A stretch of DNA of 64,000 bases from CAVYXF01 sp963772335 (GCA_963772335.1 CAVYXF010000001.1:1054001-1118000); one strand, 5' to 3'; numbered from the stretch's first letter, positions 45,140 through 54,142 are shown. Program-made: numbers and translations. The notes: generated from the letters alone by a model not told the origin.

Positions 45140-46367
45140 ATGATCAACGGCTCGACCTTTTCCCGTTTCTTGCATGTGGGTTTCTTCGTCGTGGCGATGT
45201 CGCAGGCAGCGCTGGCGCAGAACGCGCAGCAGGGAGACGCGGCGCCGGCGTTGATCACCTTGACTTTGCCGGACGGATCCAAGACGACGCTGTTGTCAGC
45301 TACCATCAAGCGCATCAGGAAAGCCATTCCGCCGGAGACGCAAAGCGGGGCAAGAACCAGAATTGACTGGCTGCAGTCGCTGCTCGTGCGTGAGTCGCCT
45401 GAGGACGTCGCCGCGCTCGTGGAACGGAGCATTCCTTCTCTCGCCAAATTGCGCATGCCCGAGGGCTCGCCGATCTGGTTCAAGGGCGGGATTGCACAAG
45501 GCCCTATGCCGCTGACGGGGTACCAGTTGCAGAACGGCGTGCATTCAGCAATCGTTCTGGGCGATAGCCTGCAGTTTCTGGCAAGCACGCCTGAAGAGGT
45601 GCGCCAGGAATTGTCCGTTAAGGGCGGCAATGCCCTGCCGGAACCGCAGGCCGTAGCGAGTGTGTCGCAAGCCCAGAAGGCGCCGAAGCAGGCCCAGAAA
45701 CCCCAGGAGCAGGTCCCGGAGCTTACGCAGCCCGAGCCGCAGCAGGTCCAACTCGCGGGTGAAAATATACGTTCGCAGAAGGCGCAGGTCGAGCAGACGC
45801 CGCAGCCTCTCCAGCCCCAGCATGAGCAGGTTCAACTCGCGGGTGAGAATATCCGGTTGCAGCCGGCGCAGGTTGAGCAGACGCCGCAACCTCTCCAGCC
45901 CCAGCAGGAGCAGGTTCAACTCGCAGGTGAGAATATCCGGTTGAAGCAGACGCAGGCCGAGCAGACGCCGCAGCCTCTCCAGCTCGAGCCGCAGCAAGCC
46001 CAACCGGTGGGCGAAATCATCTGGTTGCAGAAGGCGCAGCCCGAGCAGACGCCGCAGCCCATTCAGCTCCAGCCGCAGCAGGCACAACAGGTGGGTGAAA
46101 TCATCCGGCTGCAGAAGGCGCAGCCCATCCAGCCCCAGCTGCAGCAGACTCAACAGGTGGGCGAAATTATCCGGCTGCAGCAGGGCGCAGGCCGAGCAGA
46201 TGCCGCAGCTTATCCAGCCCCAGCAGGAGCCGGCTCAACAGGTGGGTGAAATTATCGGGCTGCAGCAGGCGCAGGCTGAGCAGGCACAGCAGCCCATCAT
46301 GTTCGGTGTTGGCGGACACCACTTCTGCTTTCAGCCAACGGACCCTTCCGCTTCTCAGTCGTTGTAA
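45140..46367 (+). pseudogene. secreted protein with seven 28-residue repeats, interrupted by a frameshift
   Basis: The gene starts at ATG 45140 with GGAAGG upstream. A signal peptide (HVGFFVVAMSQAALAQ) and a unique domain of about 170 residues (ITLTLPDGSKTTLLSATI, IDWLQSLLVRESPEDVAALV) are followed by tandem repeats from about 45734 to 46300. Each unit is about 28 residues (84 bases) with core VGEIIRLQ or LAGENIRLQ, then EQTPQPLQ. There are seven units; the fifth is shortened to 22. In the sixth an extra G at 46184 shifts the frame, so the first frame ends at 46249 with unrelated residues. In the next frame the repeats continue as AQAEQMPQLIQP and VGEIIGLQQAQAEQA, and end with FGVGGHHFCFQP at 46367. 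Without the extra base the product would be about 408 residues. The family is not recognised. Confidence 0.7.
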
Positions 46368-46576
46368 TGATGCTAAGCCGGTCGAGTAGCCTAGTGCAAT
46401 CGGCCGCGCGCCATCCAATTGAATTCGCGTGTCTTAAGCTATAGCATCAGCGTTTGAACAACGATAATCGGTATAATTCCCAAAAAGAGCAGAGTTTGAC
46501 CACGTTGTTTGCAACTTTTCGCGGGGGATTGCAGTTGTGCGTCCCAGCTGTGAACTGCAATGCAAGCGAGAACTCT

Positions 46577-46702
46577 ATGAACAGACATGACATCGTTGCC
46601 TTTTTTCCTTCGATCCAAAGCGCAGAGAAGGCCAGGGAGCACTTGGTCGATACCGGAAAGGGTGAGCTTCTCACCCTCGCCGGATACTCGTTCGAGGTGT
46701 GA
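46577..46702 (+). pseudogene. fragment of a general-stress-type (17M/DUF1269-like) protein
   Basis: A frame starting MNRHDIVAFFPSIQSAEKAR then EHLVDTGKGELLTLAGYS has the pattern of the first 40 residues of the stress proteins that begin VAVFxxxxxAExAVxxLxxxGF...LTLxGxxY. It stops after 41 codons, where family members continue for more than 100 residues. No clear ribosome site precedes it. I read it as the remnant of such a gene beside a related membrane-protein gene; a real micro-protein cannot be excluded. Confidence 0.35.
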
Positions 46703-46830
46703 GAGCTCCGCGTCGCCAGTACTAACCTAGAACAACTCAGTTCGAACATTGTGTCGGCCCCCAGATTGATCCGGGTGCCGACACCGACCTCGCAGGTTTG
46801 TCCCAAACTTCTTGTCCAATAGGAGCTCCT

Positions 46831-47784
46831 ATGGTTGACCATCATCCTGATACTCCGCGCAATCGCGGCGATTATGACGCACCACATCTCACTCCTTCGA
46901 CGCCCGCCGACGATGTGCGGACCGTTCTTCTCAATCGAGTGTCATGGAGCGCGGTGTTGGCTGGTGTCGTGGTGTCGCTCGTCACGCAGTTAATTCTCAA
47001 CCTTCTCGGGATCGGCATCGGGGCCTCGACGCTGGACCCGGCGGCCGGCGCCGCTGACAATCCGTCTGCGACCGCTTTTTCAATCGGTGCTGGTTTGTGG
47101 TGGGCGGTTTCCGGAATCATTGCCGCCGCAGCAGGTGGCTACACGGCAGGTCGCCTTGCGGGCCGTCCCAAGGAGTCGACCGCTGGGTGGCACGGCATTA
47201 CTTCATGGGCGTTTACAACGCTCGTTGTGTTTTATCTGCTGACGTCAACATTGGGAGGCATCATCGGCGGCGCTTATCGCACCATTGCAGATGTGGCGGG
47301 AAGCGTGGCTACGACAGCCGGAGGGGCAGCACAAACCGCCGCGATGCGAGCTGTTGATCCCTTCGCATCGATTGAGCAGCAAGTCAGGAGCGCAAGCGGC
47401 GGAAACGATCCTGCTGCCCTACGCGATACAGCAGTCACGGCTCTGCGTGCCGCGTTAACCGGAGATGAGGCTCGCGCTCAAGAAGCTCGCGACCGTGCGG
47501 CTCAAGCGCTTGCTCAAGCGCAAAATATACCTGTTGATCAGGCTCGAAATCAGATTCAGCAATACGAACAGCAGTATCGTCAAGCGGTTGAGACCGCGCG
47601 GCAGGAAGCCGCGAAGGCAGCGCAGGTAGCAGCTGACTCCGTTGCGACAGGGGCCTTGTTTGGAGCCATCGCACTTATCCTGGGCGCCATCGCCTCTTGG
47701 TTCGCCGGGCGGATGGGAGCAGTTGAGCCCACTCTGACAGCCCGGTTCGGCCTTGGAGCGACAGGTCGGCGCGGAACCGCATAG
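46831..47784 (+). CDS. hypothetical membrane protein with central coiled-coil region
   Basis: AGGAG five bases before the ATG at 46831 fixes the start of a 317-residue protein. Membrane segments are VSWSAVLAGVVVSLVTQLIL, IGAGLWWAVSGIIAAAAGGY and AFTTLVVFYLLTSTLGGIIGG near the N-terminus, and GALFGAIALILGAIASWFAG near the C-terminus. Between them, residues about 170-265 are an Ala/Gln-rich helix (ARAQEARDRAAQALAQAQ) likely to form a coiled coil in one compartment. Similar proteins occur widely in Hyphomicrobiales without known function. It is followed by a rho-independent-type hairpin. Confidence 0.75.
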   Translation: MVDHHPDTPRNRGDYDAPHLTPSTPADDVRTVLLNRVSWSAVLAGVVVSLVTQLILNLLGIGIGASTLDPAAGAADNPSATAFSIGAGLWWAVSGIIAAAAGGYTAGRLAGRPKESTAGWHGITSWAFTTLVVFYLLTSTLGGIIGGAYRTIADVAGSVATTAGGAAQTAAMRAVDPFASIEQQVRSASGGNDPAALRDTAVTALRAALTGDEARAQEARDRAAQALAQAQNIPVDQARNQIQQYEQQYRQAVETARQEAAKAAQVAADSVATGALFGAIALILGAIASWFAGRMGAVEPTLTARFGLGATGRRGTA

Positions 47785-47807
47785 CCCCGCGATCATCGTT
47801 GCAAGAA

Positions 47808-47831
47808 AAGGGCGGGGCAAGCTCCGCCCTT
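47808..47831 (+). terminator. rho-independent-type terminator
   Basis: AAGGGCGG and CCGCCCTT pair, extended by G-T and G-C pairs to a 10-bp GC-rich stem around a tight CAAG loop, 24 bases after the stop of the membrane-protein gene. The downstream U-run is only TT, so it is a moderate candidate. Confidence 0.55.
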
Positions 47832-47972
47832 AAGCATCGAGACAAAGCGGGAGTGCCAGCGAGAAGGTCGGCCAGCTCCAGGAGAAGCGGCGGTAGATCA
47901 AGGTTTATGACCCGTCCCGTCCGTCGAATCTGCGATCTGATATTTTGGCTATGAGGTGCAGCTTGCCGGGTT

Positions 47973-49679
47973 TCAAGTCACGCCAGATTGCGCAGGCGGA
48001 GCCACTTCCTTGTTTTTCCAACGCCGCCAAAAGGTCTGAAAGCCTTTGGCCAGCTCATCGGCATTGGGCATACGCTCATGCTCCTGGAAGAAGGATCGCA
48101 GATATTCCACATAAGCGCGGCCGAGGCCATAGGTCAGCGCTGCGGCGGTAGAGCCGGTGATGGCGGAGCCCGCCACCGTCCCGATGCCAGGAATCAGCTT
48201 AATGACCTGGCCGGCGATGAAGCGCCCGCCTGCGGTCAGGCCCAGCGCACCAAGCAAAGTCACCGCCATCGGCTGAAGGTCGGAGCGCTTCAGCTTCACG
48301 CCCATCTGCAGACTGACCGCGACGATCATGCCGACCTGGACGCCGAATACCCCCGCCGCATCGGCGAGAGGAATGGGCGTGGCGCCCGCCGCCCCAGCGG
48401 CGGCTGCGCCCCGGCGCACCGTGGCTTCGGCGCGGGCGATCATCGCCGTCAGATTGCGCGAGGCGACGTGCCAGGCGGTCTCCACCGCCTCGGGGATAGC
48501 CGTCTCGGTGACCCGCAGCAGCTCATCCAGACCCATCGGCGGGAAGCCTTGGCCCTCGATGATGATCGGCTGCGCCCGCACCCGCACCACCGCGCGCGCA
48601 CTTGGCAGAAGCTCGGCCACCTTCTCCTTGAATTGCGGAGCCATGCCCGCCTTGGTCAGAACGGCAATCACCGGAATGCCCTCCCGCTCCAGCAGCTTGA
48701 CCAGCGCCTCTTCTCCGGGCTGAACCGTGAGCGAGGGCTCATCGATGCACAGCCAGGCGACATGAATGTGGTCGAAGGGGTCACGCGAGGAATTGCGCTG
48801 CTCGATCTCGCGTGCAAGGCCGCCGAGCGTCTCCTTGTAGCGCTCCATCTCCAGCCCCTCGGTATCGCAGAGGCGCAGAATATCCGCCTCGCCCGGCTGC
48901 TCTGGATACCAGACGCGGCCGCGCGTGCGCGGGCGGCCCATCAGCGTATTGCCCACCTCCTTGCCGAAGATGGCGCCGATCAGCGTGGTCTTGCCGACCC
49001 CGGTGCGTCCGGCCACGATGATGTTGAACCGGCCGACATCCTTGCGCGCTTCGCGCAATTTATCCTCCCAAACCGACAGCGGCAGGCGACCTGCCGCTCC
49101 TTTGATAATGTCCCAAAGCTCAGTATCCGCCTCGCCGGTCTCGGCATACGCGCCTCGCGGAGCGACCGCTTGGCTTTGCCGTTCCGCGGGACGCACTGGC
49201 TTGCGCAACGTTCGCCCGACCAGCCGGTCAAGTGTCCAGCGCCAGCCGCGGAGCCTGCGCAACCGCCTCTCCCGGAGCCGCGCGAGCGCAATCGCAAGCT
49301 GGAGGAGCGTCGCATCACCCCCGCTGGCAAAGCCGATATCCGGCTCGCCCGCCTTGGCCGGCTCAAGCGTGGCGCGGCCGGCAAGCGCAGCGATCTGCTC
49401 GTCGGCCTCCTCCATGCTCTGGGCCGGCGTCTTCGCACCAAGCTTCTCGGCCGCCCATGCCGACAGCCGGAACAGCGGCGCGCGCTCACCATTTCCGGGC
49501 AACCCTGCGCCAATGAGCTGCAGGATACGGGTCGCGAGCCGGTCGGCACTGGCGTTCGCGCCGCCCTCGGCCAATATATCGCGCATCTCGCTGAGCTCGC
49601 TGTCGCGCGCGGCAAGCAACAGAGGGCGCAGATCCACGGGATCGCGGAGCGCCATAGCGATGCGCTCATCGGTTCGCAT
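47973..49679 (-). CDS. large Era/dynamin-like GTPase with C-terminal DUF697-type membrane region
   Basis: The central GTPase domain has G1 GRTGVGKT (about 224-231), G3-like DTEG and G4-like TKAG; the DTEG and TKAG forms differ from the usual DxxG and NKxD but are seen in the YcjF/YcjX-type and related families. The N-terminal 190 residues are helical with no clear family. The C-terminal 150 residues hold hydrophobic helices (FGVQVGMIVAVSLQMGVKL, VTLLGALGLTAGGRFIAGQV, LIPGIGTVAGSAITGSTAA), as in DUF697 proteins. The protein is therefore likely bound to the inner membrane. The ATG at 49679 has AGGAG 12 bases upstream; an ATG at 49700 overlaps that site. It is divergent from another membrane-protein gene. 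Confidence 0.85.
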   Translation of the reverse strand: MRTDERIAMALRDPVDLRPLLLAARDSELSEMRDILAEGGANASADRLATRILQLIGAGLPGNGERAPLFRLSAWAAEKLGAKTPAQSMEEADEQIAALAGRATLEPAKAGEPDIGFASGGDATLLQLAIALARLRERRLRRLRGWRWTLDRLVGRTLRKPVRPAERQSQAVAPRGAYAETGEADTELWDIIKGAAGRLPLSVWEDKLREARKDVGRFNIIVAGRTGVGKTTLIGAIFGKEVGNTLMGRPRTRGRVWYPEQPGEADILRLCDTEGLEMERYKETLGGLAREIEQRNSSRDPFDHIHVAWLCIDEPSLTVQPGEEALVKLLEREGIPVIAVLTKAGMAPQFKEKVAELLPSARAVVRVRAQPIIIEGQGFPPMGLDELLRVTETAIPEAVETAWHVASRNLTAMIARAEATVRRGAAAAGAAGATPIPLADAAGVFGVQVGMIVAVSLQMGVKLKRSDLQPMAVTLLGALGLTAGGRFIAGQVIKLIPGIGTVAGSAITGSTAAALTYGLGRAYVEYLRSFFQEHERMPNADELAKGFQTFWRRWKNKEVAPPAQSGVT

Positions 49680-49741
49680 TGGGTGGAACGCTCTCCTCAT
49701 GATACGACAGTTCCCAATAGCGCAAGGTTGGGTGCGACGCC

Positions 49742-50455
49742 ATGGTGATCAAGCCTCTCGAACAGCTCCGCGAAGGGCTTAGGGACGCGGTCAAAGCCGG
49801 GGAAGGCATTGCGGAGCGGTTGGCGCTCGCCGAAGTCGACGCCGTCATCCAGACGCGTGTACAGGGGATCGTTATTCCCTCAGCCGTCGTGGCGGTGTTA
49901 TTCGCCTGCGCCGAGCTCGCTGGCGCTTTCATTGGCGATCAGGAGACCTTGCGCATTGCGGTGACCACCATCGTGCTGGCCGCCGGTGCTTATGGCACCT
50001 GGGCGCTCATCGCCGGCACGATCGAAATTTTGCCGATCCTGGCGGTATGGGCCTCGACGCGGGTCGGCCCGCATAAGCTGGCGCGGCTGTTTCTCTACCA
50101 GATTATCCTCGACGGTCTGCGCAGCGCCTTCACCAATGCGGAAGGCGGCCCTTCGACGGCGAGCCATATTGCCCGTTATGCGCTGAAATTCTCAGGCGGC
50201 CCCTCAAGCTGGGAGAGCTATGCCTGCCGCCTCGCCGACAGAATCGCGCCGCGCATGGTCGCCCATGCCGTGTTGCGCGTCGGACTGGTTATCCTCCCGG
50301 TGCTCGCTGCCTGGGCCTATTATCGCTTCAAGATCTTCCCCGATCTGATCAAGGCGCAAACCGGCCTCGGTTTCCTCGAGGCGTTCCTCTATCCCTTCGC
50401 GGCGCTTAGCGATGCCATTGCGGGCACCCACTTGCGGGCGTTGCTGCTGTCTTGA
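49742..50455 (+). CDS. membrane protein of unknown function, divergent from the GTPase gene
   Basis: A 237-residue protein with three to four hydrophobic helices: IVIPSAVVAVLFACAELAGA, AVTTIVLAAGAYGTWALIAG, VLRVGLVILPVLAAWAYYRF. The N-terminal 40 residues are amphipathic (EQLREGLRDAVKAGEGIAER). A central region (LARLFLYQIILDGLRSAFTN) is cytoplasmic or peripheral. It is divergent from the GTPase gene with only 60 bases between, so one bidirectional promoter may serve both. No family is recognised. A partnership with the GTPase is inference only. Confidence 0.72.
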   Translation: MVIKPLEQLREGLRDAVKAGEGIAERLALAEVDAVIQTRVQGIVIPSAVVAVLFACAELAGAFIGDQETLRIAVTTIVLAAGAYGTWALIAGTIEILPILAVWASTRVGPHKLARLFLYQIILDGLRSAFTNAEGGPSTASHIARYALKFSGGPSSWESYACRLADRIAPRMVAHAVLRVGLVILPVLAAWAYYRFKIFPDLIKAQTGLGFLEAFLYPFAALSDAIAGTHLRALLLS

Positions 50456-50484
50456 GCCTGCCTGGCGCCGCGGCGGGGGCCGGC

Positions 50485-51525
50485 TTAAGACTGGACGAAG
50501 ACCGACGGGAGAGCGGGCGGCGATTGATTGAGCCAGTCGGGCGCGGGCAACTTCTTGGATTTGAGGAATTCCGGGTTGAACAGCCGGCTCTGATAGCGGG
50601 TGCCGAAGTCGCACAGCACCGTCACGATGGTATGACCGGGACCGAGATCTCGCGCCAGCCGGATCGCGCCGGCGACGTTGATGCCGCTCGACCCGCCTAG
50701 GCACAGGCCCTCCTCGTGCAGCAGCTGGAAAACGATTGGCAGCGCTTCGGTGTCCGGGATTTGGTAGGCCTTATCGATTACCATGTCTTTGAGATTGGCG
50801 GTGATCCGCCCCTGGCCAATACCTTCGGTGATCGAGGACCCTTCGGCCTTCAGCTCGCCGGTCGTGTAATAATTGTAGAGCGCCGCCCCCATCGGGTCGG
50901 CAAGGCCGATGACCACACTTTCGCGCTTGGCCTTCAGGCTCATGGAGACGCCGCCGAGCGTACCGCCGGTACCCACCGCACAGATGAAGCCGTCGATGCG
51001 GCCACCCGTCTGCGCCCAGATCTCCTCGGCGGTGGTGCGGGCGTGGCCTTCGCGGTTGGCGACATTGTCGAACTGGTTGGCCCAAATCGCACCGTTCGGC
51101 ACGGTCTCGGTGAGGTGCTGCGCCAGACGCGCCGAATATTTTACAAAGTTGTTTGGATTGCGATAGGGGACCGCCGGCACCTCGACGAGCTGGGCCCCGA
51201 GCAGCCGCAGCGTGTCCTTCTTCTCCTGAGACTGGGTTTCGGGAATGACAATGACCGTGGGGTGGCCCAGCGCATTGCCGACCACGGCAAGGCCAATGCC
51301 GGTATTGCCGGCCGTCCCTTCGACGATCAGGCCGCCGGGGCGGAGCTGCCCTTTGGCGATTGCGTCCTGGACGATGAAGAGGCCCGCCCGATCCTTCACC
51401 GACTGGCCGGGATTCATGAACTCGGCTTTGCCAAGGATCTCGCAGCCTGTTTCGTCGGATGCGCGCTTGAGCCGGATGAGGGGAGTGTTGCCGATGGCCT
51501 CAAGAACGGAGTTGCGGATTTCCAC
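50485..51525 (-). CDS. cysK: cysteine synthase A (O-acetylserine sulphhydrylase)
   Basis: CysK makes cysteine from O-acetylserine and sulphide with pyridoxal phosphate. The PLP lysine is K44 in NPGQSVKDRAG. The substrate loop reads EGTAGNTGIGLA (commonly EPTSGNTG in enterics), the phosphate loop GTGGTLGGVS is present, and VTVLCDFGTRYQSRLFNPEF is the conserved C-terminal block. At 346 residues it is the longer alphaproteobacterial form with a Pro-rich tail. It is transcribed away from the tRNA-Leu gene. Confidence 0.95.
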   Translation of the reverse strand: MEIRNSVLEAIGNTPLIRLKRASDETGCEILGKAEFMNPGQSVKDRAGLFIVQDAIAKGQLRPGGLIVEGTAGNTGIGLAVVGNALGHPTVIVIPETQSQEKKDTLRLLGAQLVEVPAVPYRNPNNFVKYSARLAQHLTETVPNGAIWANQFDNVANREGHARTTAEEIWAQTGGRIDGFICAVGTGGTLGGVSMSLKAKRESVVIGLADPMGAALYNYYTTGELKAEGSSITEGIGQGRITANLKDMVIDKAYQIPDTEALPIVFQLLHEEGLCLGGSSGINVAGAIRLARDLGPGHTIVTVLCDFGTRYQSRLFNPEFLKSKKLPAPDWLNQSPPALPSVFVQS

Positions 51526-51665
51526 GGGCGGGACGGCTCCTGTTTTTAGCCCACAACCCTACCGTTGCAAGCTGGGGGCCGCAAGCATACCTTAGGCATT
51601 ATTCTGTAGCTGCGTCGAAAAACGCTGTGTTATAGACCCGAACCACGACGGCGGCGAACCCTCAT

Positions 51666-51750
51666 GCGGGCGTGGCGGAACCGGTAGACGCGCTGGATTT
51701 AGGTTCCAGTGACGAAAGTCGTGGGGGTTCAAGTCCCTCCGCCCGCACCA
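51666..51750 (+). tRNA. tRNA-Leu (anticodon TAG)
   Basis: The acceptor stem GCGGGCG (51666-51672) pairs with CGCCCGC (51740-51746), followed by A and an encoded CCA. The D arm includes GGCGGAACCGGTAGACGC. The anticodon stem CTGGA/TCCAG encloses loop TTTAGGT with anticodon TAG at 51700-51702. A long variable arm (TGACGAAAGTCG) fits a class II tRNA-Leu. The T arm is GGGGGTTCAAGTCCCTCC. It precedes tig, as in other Hyphomicrobiales. Confidence 0.97.
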
Positions 51751-51820
51751 TACATGAACAGTGCCTTTGCCGGTCGGTCCCGAGCCATTCAAGAGCGTTT
51801 TTCTGGAAACGAAAATTCCC

Positions 51821-53338
51821 ATGCAAGTCACCGAAACCCTATCTGATGGATTGAAGCGCGAGCTTAAGGTTGTCATTGACGCGAAGGAGCTCGATGAGCG
51901 CCTCAGTCAACGGCTGGACGAGCTGAAGGACAAGGTCAGGCTCTCCGGCTTCCGCCCCGGCAAAGTGCCGGTGACGCATCTGCGCAAGCTTTACGGCAAG
52001 TCGGTGATGGCGGAGGTGCTGGAGCAGGCCATCGAGGAGACCCAGACTAAGGCGCTTGCCGACCGCAATGAAAAGCCAGCTTCCCGGCCGGCAATCGCGC
52101 TTCCAGATCAGGAGAAGGACGGCAACGTCCTCGAAAAGGTCATGGACGAGGGCCACGACCTCGAATTCACCATGTCCTTCGAGGTGCTTCCCGAGATTCC
52201 GGTCGCTGACCTGAAGACGCTCACTATCGAGAAGCCGGTTGCCGAGGTCACGCAGACCGAGATCGACAAGGCGCTGGACCGCCTGCGTGAGGGCAATCTC
52301 GCTTATGAGGCGAAGGATGGCCCAGCCGAGGACGGCGACCGCGTCACCATGAATTTCATCGGCAAAATCGGTGGCGAGGCTTTCGAAGGCGGTTCTGCCG
52401 AGGATGCCAATCTGGTGCTTGGCCGCGGCATGTTTATCCCCGGTTTCGAGGAAGGGCTAGCTGGCGTAAAGGGCGGCGACCAACGCAGTGTCACCGCAAC
52501 CTTTCCCGAGCAGTACGGGGCGAAGCAGCTCGCTGGCAAGGAGGCGGTGTTTGATGTCGAGGTGAAGGAGGTCGCTAGCCCGAAGCTTCCCGAGCTCGAC
52601 GACGAATTCGCTAAAACACTCGGCCTCGACTCACTCGACAAGCTGAAGGAAATCCTGCGGGAACAGATCACGAAGGACTTCAACCGCGCCTCGCGCGCTA
52701 AGGTGAAACGTTCGCTCCTTGACGCACTCGACAAGGCACACCATTTCGAGCTGCCGGCATCCCTGGTCGAGAGCGAGTTCCAGGCGATCTGGGACGAGGT
52801 CAAGCAGTCCTTGGAGCGCGCGAAGAAGAGCTTTGCCGATGAGGGCACGACGGAGGAGAAGGCGCGCGAGGAATATCGCGCGCTCGCCGAGCGCCGGGTC
52901 CGTCTTGGTCTCGTGCTCTCCGAGATCGGCCAGCGCAACAACATCCAGGTGAGCGACGATGAAGTACGCCGGGCCATTATGGAGCGCGCCCGCAACTACC
53001 CTGGCCAGGAGCGTCAGGTTATCGATTTCTACAAGAACAATCCCGGCGCGATGCTCGAACTTCGTGCACCGATTTTCGAGGACAAGGTTGTCGATTTCAC
53101 CCTCGAACTCGCTAAGATCGATGAAAAGGCGGTGAGCGTGGAGGAGCTGTTCAAGCCCGACGAAGAGGATGAGCACGAGCATGTCCACGGGCCGGACTGC
53201 GATCATGATCACGACCATGATCACCACCACCATCATCATGAGCACGAGCACGAGCATCACCATCATGACCACGATCATGCCCATGAGCATGAGGCTCACG
53301 ACCACGAACCTGGGGGCAAAAAGCCCAAGAAGAAGTAA
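51821..53338 (+). CDS. tig: trigger factor with a histidine-rich C-terminal tail
   Basis: Trigger factor binds nascent chains at the ribosome exit and has peptidyl-prolyl isomerase activity. The N-terminal ribosome-binding domain has FRPGKVPVTHLRKLYG, the signature GFRPGKxP-type loop. The FKBP-like domain follows (GDRVTMNFIGKIGGEAFEGG, FIPGFEEGLAGVKGGD), then the helical chaperone arms. The start at 51821 begins MQVTETL; the upstream frame enters the tRNA. Residues from about 450 form a tail of His, Asp and Glu (HGPDCDHDHDHDHHHHHHEH and onward, about 25 His in 50 residues), ending with a Lys cluster. Such a tail could bind Ni or Zn; the length of 505 is about 50 above usual. Confidence 0.95.
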   Translation: MQVTETLSDGLKRELKVVIDAKELDERLSQRLDELKDKVRLSGFRPGKVPVTHLRKLYGKSVMAEVLEQAIEETQTKALADRNEKPASRPAIALPDQEKDGNVLEKVMDEGHDLEFTMSFEVLPEIPVADLKTLTIEKPVAEVTQTEIDKALDRLREGNLAYEAKDGPAEDGDRVTMNFIGKIGGEAFEGGSAEDANLVLGRGMFIPGFEEGLAGVKGGDQRSVTATFPEQYGAKQLAGKEAVFDVEVKEVASPKLPELDDEFAKTLGLDSLDKLKEILREQITKDFNRASRAKVKRSLLDALDKAHHFELPASLVESEFQAIWDEVKQSLERAKKSFADEGTTEEKAREEYRALAERRVRLGLVLSEIGQRNNIQVSDDEVRRAIMERARNYPGQERQVIDFYKNNPGAMLELRAPIFEDKVVDFTLELAKIDEKAVSVEELFKPDEEDEHEHVHGPDCDHDHDHDHHHHHHEHEHEHHHHDHDHAHEHEAHDHEPGGKKPKKK

Positions 53339-53343
53339 ATCGC

Positions 53344-53362
53344 ACCGGGGTTTCGTCCCGGT
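53344..53362 (+). terminator. possible hairpin downstream of tig
   Basis: ACCGGG and CCCGGT pair around a 7-base loop (GTTTCGT) six bases after the tig stop. The stem is only 6 bp and no U-run follows, so it may be an attenuating hairpin between tig and clpP rather than a true terminator. Confidence 0.35.
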
Positions 53363-53485
53363 TCGGCTTGGGCAATATGATCCCTCCTGGCGGAGCGATC
53401 GGACGCTATCTACATTTGGTTAAGGCGAATCACCGAACCTTGGTGTCGAGCGATGCCGCGGCGGAATTCTCACTGGAGTTGAATT

Positions 53486-54142
53486 ATGCGCGACCCTGCC
53501 GAGTACTACATGCAAACCCTGGTGCCGATGGTGGTCGAGCAAACCAATCGCGGCGAGCGGGCCTATGACATCTATTCGCGCCTTTTGAAGGAGCGCATCA
53601 TCTTTGTCACAGGGCCGGTCGAGGATCATATGGCGTCCTTAATCGTGGCCCAGTTGCTATTCTGCGAGGCGGAGAATCCGAAAAAGGAAATCTCCATGTA
53701 CATTAACTCGCCGGGCGGCGTTGTCACCTCAGGCTTGGCGATGTACGACACCATGCAGTTCATTCGCCCGCCGGTTGCCACGCTCTGCGTCGGCCAAGCC
53801 TCGTCGATGGGTTCGTTACTGCTGTGCGCCGGCGAAGCTGGCATGCGCTATGCGTTGCCTCATGCACGGATCATGGTGCACCAGCCTTCCGGCGGCTTCC
53901 AGGGCCAGGCAAGCGACATAGAGCGTCATGCTAAAGAAATTCTATCGATCCGCGAAAGGCTGAACGAGATCTACGCCAAGCATACGGGACAACCCGTACA
54001 GGTCATCGCGGATGCGCTGGAACGAGACACGTTTATGACTTCTGAGGGCGCAAAAAACTTTGGTTTGATTGATGAAGTTTTTTCCAAACGCGCGCTTCTG
54101 GAGGATCCTGTTCACAGCACGACGCGCGGGCGGCTTGACTAA
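53486..54142 (+). CDS. clpP: ATP-dependent Clp protease proteolytic subunit
   Basis: ClpP is the tetradecameric serine peptidase core for ClpX and ClpA. The 218-residue product has the catalytic Ser107 in VGQASSMGSLLL, His132 in RIMVHQPSGGFQGQ, and the Asp in the RDTFMTSEGAKNFGLID region. The oxyanion NSPGG segment (YINSPGGVVTSG) is present. It lies between tig and clpX, the canonical order. Upstream is a 147-base gap with a possible hairpin. Confidence 0.97.
   Translation: MRDPAEYYMQTLVPMVVEQTNRGERAYDIYSRLLKERIIFVTGPVEDHMASLIVAQLLFCEAENPKKEISMYINSPGGVVTSGLAMYDTMQFIRPPVATLCVGQASSMGSLLLCAGEAGMRYALPHARIMVHQPSGGFQGQASDIERHAKEILSIRERLNEIYAKHTGQPVQVIADALERDTFMTSEGAKNFGLIDEVFSKRALLEDPVHSTTRGRLD

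Noticed and set aside
45734..46300. 84-base direct repeats as a possible CRISPR array
   Set aside because: The units are contiguous, without spacers, and are in-frame coding repeats of a secreted protein.
47988..49748. 586-codon plus-strand open frame opposite the GTPase gene
   Set aside because: It is antisense to a gene with clear GTP-binding motifs; its product is His/Arg/Ala-rich and resembles no protein. Long antisense frames are common in high-GC DNA.
53169..53335. CAT/CAC/GAC-rich short repeats at the end of tig as a possible repeat array or CRISPR-like element
   Set aside because: They are in-frame codons for His, Asp and Glu at the C-terminus of trigger factor, with no spacers.
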